Source of the DNA: a delta proteobacterium ML8_F1
Lineage (GTDB): Bacteria; Bacillota; Clostridia; Peptostreptococcales; Acidaminobacteraceae
Reading direction: 5' to 3'
NCBI GenBank assembly: GCA_002029975.1
Contig: LQBE01000019.1
Span: 69,311 to 120,110 of the forward strand
Length of the DNA stretch: 50,800 nt
Of the stretch, positions 8,632 to 16,557 are shown piece by piece (the first letter of the stretch is position 1; each line of letters begins with the position of its first letter). The notes under the pieces were generated by a model. That model was given only the letters and a program-made list of their open reading frames with translations, was not told where the DNA came from and made no database searches. Made by a program: the position numbers and the translations under genes.

Positions 8632-9767
8632 TAGAAGACCTCCTTTGCTTTTTGAACCACTTCAGAGGGCATCAGGACCTCTCCGTTGGCTCTTCCCAGA
8701 TGGAATACCTCGGCATCGGATTTCACAATGCGTTCAACTTCCTGAACATACTGTCCCATGTTCATTTCAGCGACAATGATTTTTTTGACCTTGCGGCCCA
8801 CTTCGCGTATTTCTTTTTCAGCAGAGGGCCAGATGGTGATCGGTCTGAAGAGTCCCACCTTCATGCCCTGTTCCCTGAGGGTCTTGATGGCATTTCTGAC
8901 CGTACGGGCCGTGGAGCCGTAGGAGATAATGGCGTACTCGGCATCCTCCATCATAAACTCATCGAACATGACAATGTCATCCCGGTTGTCTTCGATTTTT
9001 GATATCATGCGCTTGAGCATGATGTCGGCGTTTTCCGTGGAATTGCTTGGGAAACCGGTTTCATCGTGGAAAAGTCCCGTAATGTGGTAGCGGTAGCCGG
9101 CACCAAAGGGGGCCATTTTGGGAACAATATCCCCCGCTTCCAAGCGGTAGGGCAGATAGTCTTCACCGGGACCGGGGACCGTTCGATTGACTATTTCAAT
9201 GTCACCGGGCTCGGGAATCTCGATCTTTTCACGCATGTGGCCAACCACTTCGTCCGTGAGGACAATGACCGGAGTCCTGTATTTTTCAGCCAGATTGAAG
9301 GCTTTGATGGTGATATCAAAGGTTTCCATGACAGACTGGGGAGACAGGGCAATAATGGCATGGTCCCCATGGGTCCCCCATTTGGCCTGCATGACATCGC
9401 CCTGGGCCGGTGACGTGGGCAGGCCGGTGGAAGGCCCTCCCCGCATGACATTGACAATAACCAGGGGGATTTCAGCAATAGCGGCGTAGCCGATATTCTC
9501 CTGCTTGAGACTGAAACCGGGTCCGCTTGTCGCGGTCATGGATTTCAGACCGGCGATGGATCCGCCGATAGCGGCGGCGATTCCTGCGATTTCATCCTCC
9601 ATCTGGATGAACTTTCCCCCTACCCGGGGCAGTTTCTCAGAAGAAATTTCTGCCAGCTCAGTGGAGGGTGTGATGGGATAGCCGGCAAAAAACTTCATGC
9701 CAGCCATCAAGGCGGCTTCAACACAGGCCTCATTGCCCTGCATCAGTTTGACGGTTTTTTTACTCAT
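8631..9767 (-). CDS. korA: 2-oxoacid:ferredoxin oxidoreductase, alpha subunit
   Basis: A 378-residue alpha subunit with the pyrimidine-binding domain I (GYPITPSTELAE, near residue 29), the MTATSGPGFSLK loop, RGGPSTGLPT, and a transketolase-C-like domain near the end. It binds TPP together with KorB and gives the 2-oxo-acid specificity. The same sequence type is often annotated as VorB (3-methyl-2-oxobutanoate) in Clostridia. An amino-acid-fermentation role, turning transamination products into acyl-CoA, is therefore plausible but inferred. It overlaps korD by 8 nt. Confidence 0.88.
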   Translation of the reverse strand: MSKKTVKLMQGNEACVEAALMAGMKFFAGYPITPSTELAEISSEKLPRVGGKFIQMEDEIAGIAAAIGGSIAGLKSMTATSGPGFSLKQENIGYAAIAEIPLVIVNVMRGGPSTGLPTSPAQGDVMQAKWGTHGDHAIIALSPQSVMETFDITIKAFNLAEKYRTPVIVLTDEVVGHMREKIEIPEPGDIEIVNRTVPGPGEDYLPYRLEAGDIVPKMAPFGAGYRYHITGLFHDETGFPSNSTENADIMLKRMISKIEDNRDDIVMFDEFMMEDAEYAIISYGSTARTVRNAIKTLREQGMKVGLFRPITIWPSAEKEIREVGRKVKKIIVAEMNMGQYVQEVERIVKSDAEVFHLGRANGEVLMPSEVVQKAKEVF

Positions 9768-9972
9768 CCTCTTTACCTCCTATCCAAATGGCAAAATCGG
9801 GACATAATTTTTCACACATACCGCATAAAATACAGCCTTCCCGGTTGACCATGGTTGATTTGCCATGGTGGTCGATGGCTAAGACATTGGTGGGGCAGAA
9901 TGAGACACAATTGCCGCATCCCTTGCACCAGTCAGGATTGATTTTAACTTCCAATTGATCTTTAGACTTCAC
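9760..9972 (-). CDS. korD: 2-oxoacid:ferredoxin oxidoreductase, delta (2x[4Fe-4S] ferredoxin) subunit
   Basis: A 70-residue ferredoxin with two cluster motifs, CKGCGNCVSFCP and CILCGMCEKLCP, which pass electrons from the TPP site to external ferredoxin. It starts at GTG 9972, supported by AAAGGAGG 7 nt upstream. It is the first gene of korD-korA-korB-korC-rpiR, all joined by overlaps or a 10-nt gap. Confidence 0.9.
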   Translation of the reverse strand: MKSKDQLEVKINPDWCKGCGNCVSFCPTNVLAIDHHGKSTMVNREGCILCGMCEKLCPDFAIWIGGKEDE

Positions 9973-10002
9973 CTTTTTACCTCCTTTGAACTCTCTGACA
10001 AC

Positions 10003-10031
10003 AGTTTATCAATCCCGCCAAATAAATGCAA
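10003..10031 (-). promoter_or_regulatory. Candidate promoter of the korDABC operon
   Basis: On the minus strand, TTGCAT (10026-10031) and TAAACT (10003-10008) are 17 bp apart, about 30 bp before korD. The -10 box is weak. A stronger alternative was not seen in the gap. Confidence 0.4.
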
Positions 10032-10067
10032 TAAATATTTCAATAACCTGTATAAATTTTCTTATGA

Positions 10068-10100
10068 AAAAAGTATTGCATTTTGAATGCATTACTTTTT
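10068..10100 (-). terminator. Terminator after mnmM
   Basis: An AT-rich hairpin: 10068-10082 pairs with 10086-10100 with one T:T mismatch and a 3-nt loop. It ends in a T-run on the minus strand. It separates mnmM from the korDABC operon. Confidence 0.7.
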
Positions 10101-10105
10101 ATATG

Positions 10106-10117
10106 ATTGTATACAAT
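10106..10117. promoter_or_regulatory. 12-bp perfect palindrome, possible operator
   Basis: ATTGTATACAAT is a perfect 12-bp palindrome lying between the mnmM stop and its terminator. Its right ten bases recur in the aminotransferase promoter spacer (1323-1332). The shape suits a dimeric repressor such as a GntR-type protein. No such regulator is in the window, and the site lies far upstream of the korD promoter. Confidence 0.35.
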
Positions 10118-10696
10118 TCACCCCTGGTAAGGGCTGAGAACCAAGAGGTATGGGGGCTGGTTTTTCTGATTCAAGGGGGCCACACTCATGACAGTTGTCT
10201 TCTTCTGGTCCAGTCCCCTGACATAAGCCTCTACCTCGATGCTCTCAATTTTCCCAGGGAGACTTCCCGGGTACAGGGTGACGAGAATCCTTCCCCCGGG
10301 GCTCAGTATGGAAAGGGCCCCTTCAATCCCCTGGATGGTTTTTCGGGGGGTGGTATGCACCTTTTTGTCGCCCCCGGGCAGATAACCCAGATTGAAAAGG
10401 CACAGGTCGACAGGCCGGTCTACAAAACGGGGAATTGCCTCATGGGAGGCGCAGTAGAAGGTAAAACCCTCTGTAATCCCGTGGGACAGGAGCCGTTGCC
10501 TTGAAATCTCAAGAGCCCTCTTCTGGATATCAAAGGCATAGAGCCGGGCCCTGGGGAATCTTTGCATGAGTTTCAGGGTGTCCCGGCCGTTGCCCAGGGT
10601 GGCGTCCACGATGACCCGGGGCTCTGGCATGTCACTCAGAATCAAATCGACATAGGCTGACACATGGTGGTTAATGGCCACCACAGCCTTCAGCAA
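10118..10696 (-). CDS. mnmM: tRNA wobble-uridine methyltransferase MnmM (YtqB-like)
   Basis: A 192-residue class I SAM-dependent methyltransferase. The SAM loop VDATLGNGRDT is near residues 29-39. The segment FNLGYLPGGDK is the hallmark of the YtqB/rRNA_methylase-like family, whose Bacillus member MnmM methylates nm5s2U to mnm5s2U at tRNA position 34. The frame opens with TTG at 10696 and overlaps the preceding gene by 26 nt. GTG codons four or five residues later are alternative starts, so the N-terminus is uncertain. mnmA, which makes the 2-thio group of the same nucleoside, is also in this window (42.3 kb). Confidence 0.85.
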   Translation of the reverse strand: MLKAVVAINHHVSAYVDLILSDMPEPRVIVDATLGNGRDTLKLMQRFPRARLYAFDIQKRALEISRQRLLSHGITEGFTFYCASHEAIPRFVDRPVDLCLFNLGYLPGGDKKVHTTPRKTIQGIEGALSILSPGGRILVTLYPGSLPGKIESIEVEAYVRGLDQKKTTVMSVAPLNQKNQPPYLLVLSPYQG

Positions 10697-11027
10697 AAAA
10701 CGCCGGAATATCCACTACATGGTCTTTGAGGACCTTTTTCTGCCTGTAGTGGGTTTCGAAGAATTCCAGAACCTCCCCCTCTAGCTTGCAATGGGTGATG
10801 CCCTTGATGGCCATATGGTTCAGAGCCCCCCGAAACAGGGCGTCCTTGTGGAAAAAATCATCCTTGGCCTTGCGGGTCAGAACAGTGTCAATCCGGGTGG
10901 GAAAGACTTCAAAGTGAAGCACGCCCTGCACCCTGTCATTTTCCAGCATGATGTAGTATTCATAATAGCGCTGATAATCTTCTCCCAGGAAGCGAAAAGG
11001 CTCCTTCGCCACGGTCATTTCAATCAT
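10671..11027 (-). CDS. Uncharacterised 118-residue protein
   Basis: I do not recognise this family. The protein is small, soluble-looking, mixed in charge and rich in aromatic residues. It has a Tyr-rich stretch near residues 17-27 (EDYQRYYEYYI) and ends EGCGGH. The gene is surely translated: AGGAGG stands in front of ATG 11027, and the start overlaps the rluB stop by 4 nt (ATGA). It also overlaps mnmM by 26 nt. Sitting between two RNA-modification genes, it may be linked to translation or RNA modification, but this is only context. Confidence 0.75.
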   Translation of the reverse strand: MIEMTVAKEPFRFLGEDYQRYYEYYIMLENDRVQGVLHFEVFPTRIDTVLTRKAKDDFFHKDALFRGALNHMAIKGITHCKLEGEVLEFFETHYRQKKVLKDHVVDIPAFFAEGCGGH

Positions 11028-11728
11028 CCCCCGGCCTCCTTTTTCAGAATTTCAATTTCGGCTTCACTCAGCAGGCGATGTTCCCCTGAAGCCAGCCCCT
11101 CAAGGGTGAGGGTGCCCATGGCCCTGCGTTCCAGGGCCAGCACTTCAAAACCCAGGACAGCCATCATTTTTCGGATCTGGCGGTTGCGTCCCTCGTAGAG
11201 CACCACTTCATAGGTATGGCGGCCGGTTTCCCTGATGCGGCAGGGTTTTGTACCATAGCCGTCAATCACAAGTCCCCTGGCAAAACTGTCCAGATCCGAC
11301 TGGGCAAGCGATCCTGAAACCCTGACCCTGTAGGTTTTGGCCAGATGGTGTTTCGGATGGGTGAGGGCATAGGTCAGATCTCCGTCATTGGTGAGAAGAA
11401 TCAAGCCGCTTGAAGAATAATCCAGCCGGCCGACGGGATAGAGTCTTAGGGGATAATGATCCCCTAAGAGGTCCATCACCGTGGTGCGTCCAAACTGGTC
11501 CCTGACCGTGGAGACCACTGCCACGGGTTTGTTGAGCAGGACCACCAGCAGTCTGTTTTCCAGAACCACCCGTCGTCCCTGATAGGTGACGGTGTCGGTC
11601 TGTTCAACGTTGAGCCCCATCCGGGTGACAATTGTGCCATTGACTGAGATTTCTCCCCGCTTGATCAGCTCTTCAGCCTTGCGCCTTGAAGCGATGCCCG
11701 CCTGGGCCAGAAATTTTTGAAGTCTCAT
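11024..11728 (-). CDS. rluB: Pseudouridine synthase (RluB/RsuA family)
   Basis: A 234-residue RsuA/RluB-type pseudouridine synthase acting on ribosomal RNA. An N-terminal S4 RNA-binding domain (MRLQKFLAQAGIASRRKAE) is followed by the catalytic motif GRLDYSSSGL with the essential aspartate. The position directly after scpA and scpB matches the common Firmicutes order and supports RluB (23S rRNA) over other family members. The gap to scpB is 6 nt. Confidence 0.88.
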   Translation of the reverse strand: MRLQKFLAQAGIASRRKAEELIKRGEISVNGTIVTRMGLNVEQTDTVTYQGRRVVLENRLLVVLLNKPVAVVSTVRDQFGRTTVMDLLGDHYPLRLYPVGRLDYSSSGLILLTNDGDLTYALTHPKHHLAKTYRVRVSGSLAQSDLDSFARGLVIDGYGTKPCRIRETGRHTYEVVLYEGRNRQIRKMMAVLGFEVLALERRAMGTLTLEGLASGEHRLLSEAEIEILKKEAGG

Positions 11729-11734
11729 ATCATC

Positions 11735-12259
11735 TCAAGCCTCAATCTCGTCATATTGGATCTGGGGAAGATCCTTGAGGGATTTGAGATTGAAATTTCT
11801 CAGGAAAATATCTGTCGTCCCGTAGGTTTTAGGCCGGCCTATTTTTTCCAGACGACCCTTTTCCTCCACCAGCAGGCGGTCCATCAACTGGTAAATCAGA
11901 CGGTCGGAATTGATGCCCCGGATGTATTCTATCTCACTTTTTGTGATGGGTTGCTTGTAGGCGATAATGGAAAGGACCTCCAGGGCCGATTCCGACAAGC
12001 CCTTGCTTCGAGAAGTGTTGAGGAGTTTTTTGACATAGTCGGTGTATTTGGGATTGGTGCCGATCTGCACCTTGTCCTTGAAATCATAAATCATCACCCC
12101 GCTGTCTTCCCTCAGATAAAAATCCTTGAGTTCCATGACAAGATTCCGGGCATCGGTCAGGGTCACCTCCATGATCTGGGCGATCCTCTTGTAGCTGAGG
12201 GGCTCTGAAGAAGAGAACAACAGGGCTTCAAGAATCTTGGTATACTGGGTCACGTTCAT
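11735..12259 (-). CDS. scpB: Segregation and condensation protein B
   Basis: A 174-residue winged-helix protein that joins ScpA and SMC in the bacterial condensin complex. Recognisable segments are LEALLFSSSEPLS near the start and ALEVLSIIAYKQPITKSEIEYIRG in the middle, the latter quoted only in part as a family signature. The start at ATG 12259 has AAGGAGGG upstream. A longer in-frame version lies wholly inside scpA and is rejected. It overlaps scpA by 32 nt. Confidence 0.92.
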   Translation of the reverse strand: MNVTQYTKILEALLFSSSEPLSYKRIAQIMEVTLTDARNLVMELKDFYLREDSGVMIYDFKDKVQIGTNPKYTDYVKKLLNTSRSKGLSESALEVLSIIAYKQPITKSEIEYIRGINSDRLIYQLMDRLLVEEKGRLEKIGRPKTYGTTDIFLRNFNLKSLKDLPQIQYDEIEA

Positions 12260-13001
12260 GCCATCCCTCCTTGTAAAGATGAATCTCACTGAAGGGTCTT
12301 TCCTGCACGACCCGGATTCCATCGGTGCGGACCACCTCCAGTATGGCGAGAAACACGGTGATGAACTCCTCCAGAATCAGGGCGCCCTCGAAAAGACTCT
12401 CAAAGGTGATGCGGTTTGTGGTTGTGAACAGCGCTTGAATCATGGACACCTTGTTCTCCGTGGTGAAGCGCTCCCGGCGGATGTTCTTGAAAAAGTCCAG
12501 TTTGTCCGCATCAAACCGCTTGAGGTTCTGAATCATGCGGGTAAAGGCTCTGGAAAGAACCTCGATGTCATAGGACATGTTCTCGTAGTCCTCCCTGAAG
12601 GCTTGGGGGTCCAGATAAACGGTCTGGGTGTCGGTGAAGACCAGGGCCTCGTGAAGCTGCCCCCTGGCCATTTCCCCTGCCAGGGCCTTGAATTTCTTGT
12701 ACTCGACAAGTTTTGTGATGAGTTCATATCTTGGATCCTGGGTTTCGTCCAGGGTGATGGGGTCGTACTGATGGTCCGGCAGCAGCATTTTGGATTTGAT
12801 TTCCAGAAGAATCGTAGCCATGACGAGAAATTCGCCGGCAAGATTCATGTCAAATATCTGCATGTCACTGATAGAGGCGATGTAATCCCTGGTAATCTGA
12901 TGGATCTGAATGTTGTAGATATCCATCTCCTCCCCCTCTATCAGTTTGAGAAGCAGGTCAAAGGGGCCTTCAAATTCCCCGATTCTGATTTCCATGCCCA
13001 C
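12228..13001 (-). CDS. scpA: Segregation and condensation protein A
   Basis: A 257-residue kleisin that bridges the SMC heads. It has the standard N-terminus (FEGPFDLLLKLIE) and the following region DIYNIQI. The C-terminal winged helix includes ALFTTTNRITFESLF. GTG 13001 is the likely start because a G-rich ribosome binding site lies 9 nt upstream. ATG 12995 is the alternative. It works with ScpB in chromosome compaction and segregation. Confidence 0.92.
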   Translation of the reverse strand: MGMEIRIGEFEGPFDLLLKLIEGEEMDIYNIQIHQITRDYIASISDMQIFDMNLAGEFLVMATILLEIKSKMLLPDHQYDPITLDETQDPRYELITKLVEYKKFKALAGEMARGQLHEALVFTDTQTVYLDPQAFREDYENMSYDIEVLSRAFTRMIQNLKRFDADKLDFFKNIRRERFTTENKVSMIQALFTTTNRITFESLFEGALILEEFITVFLAILEVVRTDGIRVVQERPFSEIHLYKEGWHERDPVYQDS

Positions 13002-13003
13002 GG

Positions 13004-13831
13004 CTAGGTTCCCCCTTTGGATGCCTGTGTCAAAAGGCGGTAAAGCTTATGTTCCTCAAAGCCTGCCAGCGCTCCGGGATTGGCTTTGAACAGCTCTAAG
13101 AGCAGTTCCTCCCCGGCGGCTGAAGTGGCGGGCGCCAGGCAGCGGTGGATGCCGATGCCTTTGAAGACCCCCATGTGAATCAGCTGGTTCAACAGCAGAG
13201 GATTTTTCTCATCAAGGACCTTTTGAAGATATTTCAAGAGGAGTCCCGGCTGAAGCTTCCCGTAGGTTGCCGACCTGGCCAGATCAAGGGTTTTTGCGTC
13301 AATCCTGAACTGATAGCGGTAGTGGTAGATGTAGAGCCTGATAATCCGGGTGGGGTCTTCGTCGAAAGCCTCTTCTCTGATGGTTTTGAGAAGACTGTCC
13401 TCAAGGTCCTTGATGCCGTTGAAAGGATCAATCCACTTAGGCGCTGAGCCCCGGCTGACTTTGAGGTAAATGGCATTGACGGTAAAATCCCGTCTCAAGG
13501 CATCTTCCATGAAACTGCCCTCGCTGACCTCGGGATAGGGAGACTGGGGCTTGTAGCTTTCTTTTCTCAAGGGAACCAGGTCAATGTGGTTGCCCTCGAG
13601 TTCAAAACGAATATTGGAAAACCCTTCAATAAAATGAAGCTGATTGAGAGCCTCATCCTTCAGTGAGGCGTGAAGATGCCTCATTGCGGCAAAGGAAATT
13701 GGCGCCACCACATCGATATCCCGGGTAGTGAACCCCAGAAGATGATCTCTTGTGACCCCGCCGACATAATAAAAATAGGAGGTATAGGGGCTTAAAAACC
13801 CCAACAGTCGGGAACTCAGATTTTCAAGCAT
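13004..13831 (-). CDS. Short CCA-adding enzyme/poly(A) polymerase family nucleotidyltransferase
   Basis: A 275-residue class II tRNA-nucleotidyltransferase-like protein. The catalytic head is complete by eye: GGVTRDHLLG, the metal-binding DID in TRDIDVV, and RRDFTVNAI. The neck keeps EDPTR, matching the NTP-selecting EDxxR. Family members usually run to 400 residues or more. Here the later neck motif is weak and most of the body and tail are missing. It could be a minimal CCA-adding enzyme, a poly(A) polymerase, or a specialised paralogue. The start at ATG 13831 follows AAGGAA. It precedes scpA by two bases. Confidence 0.75.
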   Translation of the reverse strand: MLENLSSRLLGFLSPYTSYFYYVGGVTRDHLLGFTTRDIDVVAPISFAAMRHLHASLKDEALNQLHFIEGFSNIRFELEGNHIDLVPLRKESYKPQSPYPEVSEGSFMEDALRRDFTVNAIYLKVSRGSAPKWIDPFNGIKDLEDSLLKTIREEAFDEDPTRIIRLYIYHYRYQFRIDAKTLDLARSATYGKLQPGLLLKYLQKVLDEKNPLLLNQLIHMGVFKGIGIHRCLAPATSAAGEELLLELFKANPGALAGFEEHKLYRLLTQASKGGT

Positions 13832-13844
13832 GGGATTCCTTCCG

Positions 13845-13873
13845 AAAAAGGGATGGGGCCTTGGACCCCATCC
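13845..13873 (-). terminator. Terminator after the ferritin-like gene
   Basis: An 8-bp GC-rich stem (13851-13858 with 13866-13873) and a 7-nt loop, followed on the minus strand by TTTTT. It lies between the ferritin-like gene and the nucleotidyltransferase gene. Confidence 0.75.
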
Positions 13874-13887
13874 GGGTGCTGTGCAGT

Positions 13888-14379
13888 CTAAAAGGGTGCA
13901 AAGCTCTGGGTCGCCCACCACTCATCCTGCAACTGCTGGTATTCCTCTGTGAACTGGTGCATGTGTAGGGTCTCCCAGTCGATTAGAATGTCGTAGAGTT
14001 CCCTGGCTTTGGGAATTTCAGTGCTGGCCTTGGCCTCTGTGTAAAATGCGACGGAAGCCTTTTCCATCTGGATGCCGATACTGAAGACCGACATGGCCAT
14101 ACTCAGATCCGCCTTGTCCAGGGTTGCCACTTTGAAGATTTTTTGTGTCTTGGGCGGCTCCAGCGTGGCCAGATTGTAGTCATCGGCCCTGTCATCCTTG
14201 ACCTTGTTGAAAAGATCCTGCAGGTATTCAATATGGGTCATTTCTTCCTTGGCCAGATTGAGCAGGGTTTCCCTGGCCTCCTTTGAAACGGCTTTCTCGG
14301 CAGCCAGCTGGTAGAATTCATAACCCTCGACTTCATTGACAATGGCCTGTTTGATCAATTTGATTTCCTGTTCCTTCAT
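13888..14379 (-). CDS. Ferritin-like/rubrerythrin-type diiron protein
   Basis: A 163-residue four-helix protein. Two ExxH motifs, EEMTH near residues 45-49 and WETLH near the C-terminus, plus glutamates in the first and third helices, fit the diiron site of the rubrerythrin/ferritin-like superfamily. No rubredoxin domain (paired CxxC) follows, so it is an erythrin-only form. In anaerobes such proteins help detoxify peroxide or handle iron. It has a strong GGAGG before ATG 14379, its own candidate promoter and its own terminator, so it is probably expressed independently. Confidence 0.82.
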   Translation of the reverse strand: MKEQEIKLIKQAIVNEVEGYEFYQLAAEKAVSKEARETLLNLAKEEMTHIEYLQDLFNKVKDDRADDYNLATLEPPKTQKIFKVATLDKADLSMAMSVFSIGIQMEKASVAFYTEAKASTEIPKARELYDILIDWETLHMHQFTEEYQQLQDEWWATQSFAPF

Positions 14380-14392
14380 ATAAAAACCTCCT

Positions 14393-14420
14393 CGTATAAT
14401 GACTTTACCCTAATTTTCAA
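14393..14420 (-). promoter_or_regulatory. Candidate promoter of the ferritin-like gene
   Basis: On the minus strand, TTGAAA (14415-14420) and TATACG (14393-14398) are 16 bp apart. They overlap the end of pdp and lie just before the ferritin-like start, leaving a very short leader. Confidence 0.45.
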
Positions 14421-15741
14421 GTCTGTCAACACCGTCTTTTGATACTGTGGCTTTGATCAGTTCCGGAGGCGTTACAGGACCGTCGCAGATTTCAAAGGCA
14501 TTTAAAAAGCGCTCCCTGGCCTCATCGATTTTTTCAGGACGGTTGGTGTAAAAGACCGCCATGGGTTCCTCGGGCGAAATCGTGTCTCCAATTTTCTTCA
14601 TGAGTCGGATGCCTGCTGCAAAATCAATTCTGTCTTCAAGAGTCTCCCGGCCGGCGCCCAGAATCAGGGAGGCGATTCCCACATCGTCCGAGGCAATGGA
14701 TTTGATGGTCCCGCCACGCTTGGGAAAGACCTTAACCACATGGGAAGCCTGGGGCAGTTTCGAGTAATCCTCGATAAAGGCCGGATTGCCGCCCTGGATT
14801 TCAATAAAGGTCCTGAACTTTTCCAGGGCCCTGCCGTTTTTCAATTGCTCCTCCAGGATTCCATAGGCGGCTGCATAGGTCTCGCTCACCCCGGCCATCA
14901 GGGCAAGATTGGCCCCCAGGGTCAGAGTCAGCTCCCGGAGATCTGCGGGACCGCGGTTTTTGAGAACCTCCACCGCTTCGACCACCTCGATGGCATTGCC
15001 GATAGCCTCACCCAGGGGCTGGGCCATTTCCGAAATGACCGCCATGGTCCTTCGGCCCATGCCTTCTCCGATGTCAACCATCACCTTTGACAGCGCCACC
15101 GCATCTTCAAAGGTTTTTAAAAACGCGCCGGACCCCACCTTGACATCGAGGATGATTGCATCCGAGCCCGCAGCGAGTTTTTTGCTCATGATGGAGCTGG
15201 CAATCAGACTGATATTATCCACCGTGGCCGTCACATCCCTGAGGCTGTAGAGAATCTTGTCCGCCGGAGCTATGTTTTTTGTCTGCCCCATCAGGGCAAT
15301 GGCATAATTGCTGACCTGGTCCATGAATTCTTCAACTCCGAGGGAGGTGTTGAAGCCCTCGATGGCTTCAAGCTTGTCAATGGTCCCACCGGTATGGCCC
15401 AGCCCCCGGCCGGACATTTTCGCAAATTTGATCCCCAGGGAGGCCACCAAAGGGGCCAGGACCAGTGAAGTGGTGTCCCCCACTCCCCCCGTGGAGTGCT
15501 TATCCACTTTGACGCCCTGAATGGAAGACAGGTCTACGATTTGTCCCGAATGCATCATCGCCCTGGTGAGAAAAAGGGTTTCCTCCTCATCCATGCCCCG
15601 GAGATAGATGGCCATCAACAGGGCCGCCGCCTGATAGTCCTCAATGGTGTCATGGGTGATGCCGTCGATGAAAAACTGGATTTCTTCATGGGTCAGCGGG
15701 TGGCCGTCCCGTTTCTTTAAGATGATATCGTAAATTCTCAT
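14410..15741 (-). CDS. pdp: Pyrimidine-nucleoside phosphorylase
   Basis: A 443-residue enzyme that cleaves uridine, thymidine or deoxyuridine with phosphate to the base and (deoxy)ribose-1-phosphate. The phosphate-binding signature KHSTGGVGDTTS is near residues 81-92, followed by KMSGRGLGHTGGT. The length matches the Pdp/DeoA family. It is the last of the four nucleoside-salvage genes downstream of xerD and is 3 nt from the neighbouring phosphorylase gene. Phosphopentomutase in the same cluster takes the sugar phosphate onward. Confidence 0.93.
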   Translation of the reverse strand: MRIYDIILKKRDGHPLTHEEIQFFIDGITHDTIEDYQAAALLMAIYLRGMDEEETLFLTRAMMHSGQIVDLSSIQGVKVDKHSTGGVGDTTSLVLAPLVASLGIKFAKMSGRGLGHTGGTIDKLEAIEGFNTSLGVEEFMDQVSNYAIALMGQTKNIAPADKILYSLRDVTATVDNISLIASSIMSKKLAAGSDAIILDVKVGSGAFLKTFEDAVALSKVMVDIGEGMGRRTMAVISEMAQPLGEAIGNAIEVVEAVEVLKNRGPADLRELTLTLGANLALMAGVSETYAAAYGILEEQLKNGRALEKFRTFIEIQGGNPAFIEDYSKLPQASHVVKVFPKRGGTIKSIASDDVGIASLILGAGRETLEDRIDFAAGIRLMKKIGDTISPEEPMAVFYTNRPEKIDEARERFLNAFEICDGPVTPPELIKATVSKDGVDRLEN

Positions 15742-15744
15742 GAC

Positions 15745-16557
15745 TTATACCGCCTCCAGTATCCCCTTGACATAACGGATGAACCGGGGCTTTGACTCCT
15801 CGGCCATGGCCATCACGATACTGTGGTCTATGGGTTCGAGGGTGTCGGCAACCGCCATGTCCGTCACCAGGGAAATCCCCAGTACCCGGAGGCCGGAGTG
15901 ATTGGCCACGATAGTCTCTGGCACCGTGCTCATCCCCAGGGCGTCTCCACCGAGGATTCTGAGCATTTTCAGCTCGGCCCTGGACATGTAATAGGGTCCG
16001 CTGATTCCGACATAGACGCCTTTTTTAACTTCAATTTCGAGTTTTTTGCCCACGGCGACCCCCAGGGCGATGAGTTCCGGATCATAGGCCCTGGACATGT
16101 CCGGAAAACGCGGGCCGTATCTGTCCAGATTCTCTCCAATCAGGGGATTGGAGCCCATCATGTTGATGTGGTCCTTGATCAGCATCAGCCCCCCCGGATA
16201 GAGTTTGGGATTCATCCCGCCACAGGCATTGGTAACGATGAGAATCTCCACGCCGAGTTCCTTCATGACCCTCACGGGATAGGTGACGGTCTGCATGTCA
16301 TAGCCTTCATAATAGTGGAATCTTCCCTGCATGGCGATGACTTCCTTGCCCATGAGGGTCCCCAGGACCAGTTGCCCCTTGTGACCTTCCACAGTGGATA
16401 CGGGGAAGGAAGGAATACTGTTGTAGGGAAGCACCGTGGGATTTTCAATTTCGTCTGCCAGATCCCCCAGGCCTGATCCGAGGATCAAACCGATTCTGGG
16501 CACCCCGGGGTGCTTTTGCCGAATGAATTCTGTCGATGCCAGTATTTTTTCAATCAT
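15745..16557 (-). CDS. Purine nucleoside phosphorylase paralogue, probable 6-aminopurine/MTA-type specificity
   Basis: A 270-residue trimeric-type purine nucleoside phosphorylase. The phosphate-binding LILGSGLG and STVEGHKGQ and the MQGRFHYYEGY segment are intact. The base-recognition residues differ from its neighbour. The usual glutamate of the GP..ET.AE motif is replaced (GPYYMSRAE), and the usual asparagine in SL.TN is aspartate (SLVTDMA). Both changes resemble methylthioadenosine phosphorylase, which reads 6-aminopurines with aspartate. I infer activity on adenosine-like nucleosides or MTA, not on inosine/guanosine. The start is ATG 16557 with GGATGG upstream, overlapping the other phosphorylase by 8 nt. 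Confidence 0.85.
   Translation of the reverse strand: MIEKILASTEFIRQKHPGVPRIGLILGSGLGDLADEIENPTVLPYNSIPSFPVSTVEGHKGQLVLGTLMGKEVIAMQGRFHYYEGYDMQTVTYPVRVMKELGVEILIVTNACGGMNPKLYPGGLMLIKDHINMMGSNPLIGENLDRYGPRFPDMSRAYDPELIALGVAVGKKLEIEVKKGVYVGISGPYYMSRAELKMLRILGGDALGMSTVPETIVANHSGLRVLGISLVTDMAVADTLEPIDHSIVMAMAEESKPRFIRYVKGILEAV

Noticed and set aside
10003-10031. Sigma-54 promoter before korDABC (TTGGCGGGATTGAT)
   Set aside because: There is no GC pair at the required distance for the -12 element; a sigma-A reading fits better.
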